Assembly: GCF_037893015.1 (NCBI RefSeq)
Contig: NC_133660.1
Location: forward strand, 162,124,937 to 162,188,936
DNA: 64,000 bases
Source of the DNA: Macrotis lagotis
Lineage: Eukaryota; Chordata; Mammalia; Peramelemorphia; Peramelidae
Reading direction: 5' to 3'
Under the pieces are notes generated by a model. It had not been told where the DNA came from, ran no database searches, and worked only from the letters and a program-made list of their open reading frames with translations. The translations under genes were made by a program, and so were the position numbers. This document shows positions 60,396-64,000 of the stretch, piece by piece; position 1 is the stretch's first letter, and each line of letters opens with the position of its first letter.

Positions 60396-61684
60396 CAATT
60401 ACTCTATTTCTTAACTAGTACTGGGCAGTTTTGATGACTGCTACCTTACAGTATAATTTTAAATCTGGTACATCTAGGCTGCCTTCCTTTACATTTTCTT
60501 TCATCAGTTCCCTTGATATTCCTGACATTTTTTTTTTCTCCAGATGAATTTTATTACTATTTTTTCTAACTCTGTAAAATAGGTATTTGTTGGTTTAAAT
60601 TGGTATGGCACTGAAAAAATAATTTAATTTGGGCAGAATTGTCATTTTTATTATATTAACTCAGCTTAACCATGAACAATTGATACTTTTCCAATTGTTT
60701 AGAACTGACTTTATTTGTGTGAAAAGTGTTTTGTAATTGGATTTGTATAGTTTCTGGGTTTGTCTTGGGAGGTAGATTTCCAGGCATTTTTTGTTGTCTG
60801 CAGTTACTTTAAATGGAATTTCTCTTTCTATCTCTTGCCTTTGGACTTTGTTGTTCACATATAGAAATACTGATGATTTATGTGGGTTTACTTTATATCC
60901 TATTTTGCTGAAGTTGTTAATTGTTTCAAATAGTTTTTTAGATGATTTTCTAGTGTTCTCTACTATCATCTGCAAAGAGTAAAAGCTTTGTTTCCTCATT
61001 GCCAATTCTAATTCCTTCAATTTCTTTTTCTTCTCTTATTGCTAAAACTAACATTTCTAATACTATAATGGATAGTAATGGTGCTAATGGGCATCCTTGT
61101 TTCACCACTGATCTTAGTGGAAATGCTCCTATAATATCCTCATTACATGTATACACATGGCTGGTTTTAGATAAATACTGCTTATTATTTTAAGGAAAAC
61201 TCCATTTATTACTATGCTTTCCAGTGTTTTTATTGGGAATGGATATTGGATTTTGTCAAAGCTTTTTCAGCATCTACTGAGATTTGATATCTGTTGGTTT
61301 TGTTATTGATATGTTCAATGTTATCAATTGTTTTCCTAGTATTGAATCATTCCTGCCTACCTGGTATAAATTCTATCTGATCATGGTATATTATCCCAAT
61401 AATAACATTGTAATCTCTTTGCTAAAATTTTATTTAAGATTTTTGCATTAATGTTCATTAGGGAGAATGAGGTATAATTTTCTTTGTCTGTTTTGACTCT
61501 TCCTGATTTAGGTATTAGGACCATATTGGTGTCATAAAAGTAACTTGGCAGAACTCTTCCTATTTTTAAAAATACTTTATGTAGAATTTAAATTAATTGT
61601 TTCTTAAATGTTTGGCAGAATTCACTTGTAAATTCATCCAGACCTGGAGATTTTTTCTTAGGGAGTTTATTAATGGTTTCTTCA

Positions 61685-61876
<192 letters not shown>

Positions 61877-62288
61877 TCATTTTTTATTCTGGTAACTTGG
61901 TATTCTTCTTTGTTTTTTTTTAAATAAGATTGATCAAAGGTTTATCCATTTTATTGGTATTTTCATAAAACCAATTCTTAGTTTTATTTATTAGAGCAAT
62001 GGTTTTGTTGCTTTCAATTTTAATAATGTCTTCTTTGATTTTCAGAATTTCTAATTTGGTATTTAATTGGGGATCTAACTTTTTTTAGTTGCATTTATAG
62101 ATCTCCTTTTTCTCTATTTTATTCATATAAGCACTTAGAAATATAAAATTTCCCTAAAAACTGCTTTGACTGAATCCCATAAATTTTGGTATTATGTCTC
62201 ATTGTTACATTTTCTTGGATGAAATAGTTGATTGTTTCTATAATTTGTTGTTTAATCCACTTATTTTTTAAAATTAAGTTGTTTAGTT

Positions 62289-62444
62289 GGGTTTTTTTTA
62301 GGTTTTTTTGCAAGACAGTGGGGTTAAGTGGCTTGCCCAAGGTCACACAACTAGGTAATTATTAAATGTCTGAGGCTGGATTTGAACTCAGGTACTCCTG
62401 ACTTCAGGGCCGGTGCTCTATTTACTATGCCACCTAGCCACTCC
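62289..62444 (-). mobile_element. WSINE1-like SINE in L1 ORF2
   Basis: Antisense copy with the perfect target duplication AGTTGTTTAGTT (62277-62288 and 62445-62456). Confidence 0.95.
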
Positions 62445-62909
62445 AGTTGTTTAGTTTCCAATTAATTTTTTAGTTTAGCTTTCCATGGTCCTTTCTATTG
62501 TATCATGATTTTATTTTCTGACTTTATAACCCCTTTGTCAAAATATACTCCTTTTATGTATCAAAGGTTGATTGACTGATTTCTTGATTGATTGCTAATA
62601 TTCTGCCTCTGCATTTGATTGTAAGATTATAAAGCCTTAGTATATGGTCACTTTTGGTATAGATGCTATATAATGCAGAGAAAAAGGTATATTCCTTTCT
62701 ATTCCCATTTAATTTTTTCCAGAGATCTATCATATCCAGGTTTTCTAAGATTTTATTCACCTTCTTACTTCTTATTTATTTTGTGATTACATTTTTTTAA
62801 TTCTGAGAAAGGGAAATTGAGTTCCCCTAATTTTAAAGTTTTGTTGTCTATGTCTCCTTGTAATTCATTTAGTTTCTCCTCTAAGAATTTGGATGTTATA
62901 CCACTTGGA

Positions 62910-62988
<79 letters not shown>
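62910..62988. repeat. (TA)n(TG)n microsatellite inside L1 endonuclease codons
   Basis: About 11 TA units then about 28 TG units. On the minus strand they read as His-Thr and Tyr-Ile codons between KSLL and PSGITSKFLEE. Confidence 0.95.
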
Positions 62989-62991
<3 letters not shown>

Positions 62992-63480
62992 ATGATTTAA
63001 CTTCATTGCTTATAGTCCCTTTTAGGAAGATGTAGTGTCCTTCATTATGTCTTTTAATGAGATCTATTTTTCCTTTTGCTTTATCTGAGATCTGTAGCAC
63101 TATCTCTGAATTTTTACTTGTGCTAAAGCAGAATATATTTTATTCCTGCTTTTTTCCTTTACCTTGTTTCAAATGTGTTTCTTGTAAACAACCTATTATA
63201 GGATTCCGGTTTTTAATCCCTTCTGCTATCTACTTCTATTTTATGGGAGAGTTCATCCCATTCACATTTATGGTTAAGATTTCTAATTCTGTTTTTCCCT
63301 CCATCTGTCTTTCCTTGTTTATACTTTTCTCTTTCCTTTCTTCTTATATCACCTTACCAATGTTTTGCTTCCTTTCCCCTTTAACTTTCCTTTAAAATTT
63401 TAACTTTAACTTTACTTTCACTTTTACCTTTTGCTTCTCCTTTATCAGTCCCTTCTTCCCCTTTCTTTCCCTTCCCTGTC

Positions 63481-64000
63481 CCCCCTCCCCCCAATCTACT
63501 TCCCTGTAGTGTAGGATAAATTATAGAATCCAATTGGGATTATTTGGCCCTCTTTGGGCCAAATCTATTGAGTAGATTTACTCAGTGTTCACACCCTCCA
63601 TTCTTTTCTTCTACTATAATAGGTCTTTGTGCCTTTTCACCCGAAGTTAATTATTCTCTAATGCCTAGACTTCTAGTATAGTTCTTCTTTTTTAATGTAC
63701 TTACAACCCCTTTGTCAAAATATACTCCTTTTATCTATCAAAGTTGATTGACTGATTTCTCACAGTCACTAAGTTCCCTCCCCTCTTCTGTCTCCTTAGA
63801 AATATACTTCTCAAGAGTCATAAATCTCATCAATTTATGATCACTTTAAACCTAACTCCCTTTTCAAGTATTCTCCATGGACATACAATACTCAGGAACC
63901 AAAGTATCATGCAAAGTTGAATCATTTTATGAACCATTTATACCCCCCTCCCAAGCCCACTCCCTCCATTTGTAGCTAAATTGTCAAGCAAAGCAAAATT
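63481..64000 (-). mobile_element. Pyrimidine-rich L1/HAL1-type sequence
   Basis: The wording resembles the long 3' UTR found at 2220-2340 and 50150-50280 ('tgtaggataaattatagaat', 'ccaaatctattgagtagatt'), but it is more diverged. It is probably another L1-family fragment reaching the right edge. Confidence 0.45.

Overview
This is an AT-rich, repeat-dense stretch of a marsupial nuclear genome. The strongest clue is a young tRNA-derived SINE, present in about 25 copies. Its head reads GGCTAGGTGG.GCAGTGGATAGAGCA and its tail TTAATAATTACCTAGCTGTGTG...CCTTGCAAAAA. I associate this type (WSINE1-like) with Australian marsupials, and a dasyurid-like species is my best guess. L1 elements starting with the GGAGCCAAGATGGC motif, ORF1-only 'half-L1' (HAL1-like) copies, MAR1-type ~300 bp SINEs, THER/MIR and L2 relics support the same conclusion. 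No bacterial or viral gene organisation is present.

The gene content is sparse and almost all of it sits in short exons. (1) On the minus strand, 11013-11133 is an intact first coding exon with a GTAACT donor. I recognise it as EXOC1L (exocyst component 1-like); its later exons are not visible and would lie off the left edge. (2) On the plus strand, five exons spread over 29.6 kb (28519-58131) join with perfectly matching splice phases into 216 codons of a cyclic-nucleotide-binding-domain protein of CNBD2-like type. The first exon lies in the only CpG-rich patch of the window. The last visible exon ends inside the cNMP-binding barrel, and the rest lies beyond the right edge. The two genes are divergent, about 17.4 kb apart. 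In human, EXOC1L lies between NMU and EXOC1, so the CNBD gene may occupy the EXOC1L-NMU interval.

Layout: 1-6075 is nested L1/HAL1 elements. 6080-11010 is intergenic or EXOC1L intron with SINEs. 11013-11133 is the EXOC1L exon. 11134-28270 is intergenic with SINE, L1 3' ends, L2 and MIR relics. 28270-28850 is the CpG-rich promoter and first exon. 28743-57983 holds the introns of the CNBD gene, including a U6-SINE chimeric insertion, a 104-bp hAT MITE, a second HAL1/L1 stack (49080-53820) and many SINEs. 58132-64000 is mostly an antisense L1 ORF2 with two SINE insertions.

The main discoveries are the phase-consistent CNBD gene, the EXOC1L exon, a U6 snRNA pseudogene and an inverted SINE sharing one target-site duplication, an intact hAT MITE, and several nested insertions whose target duplications can be read base by base. 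Family names are from memory of the repeats; no database search was possible.
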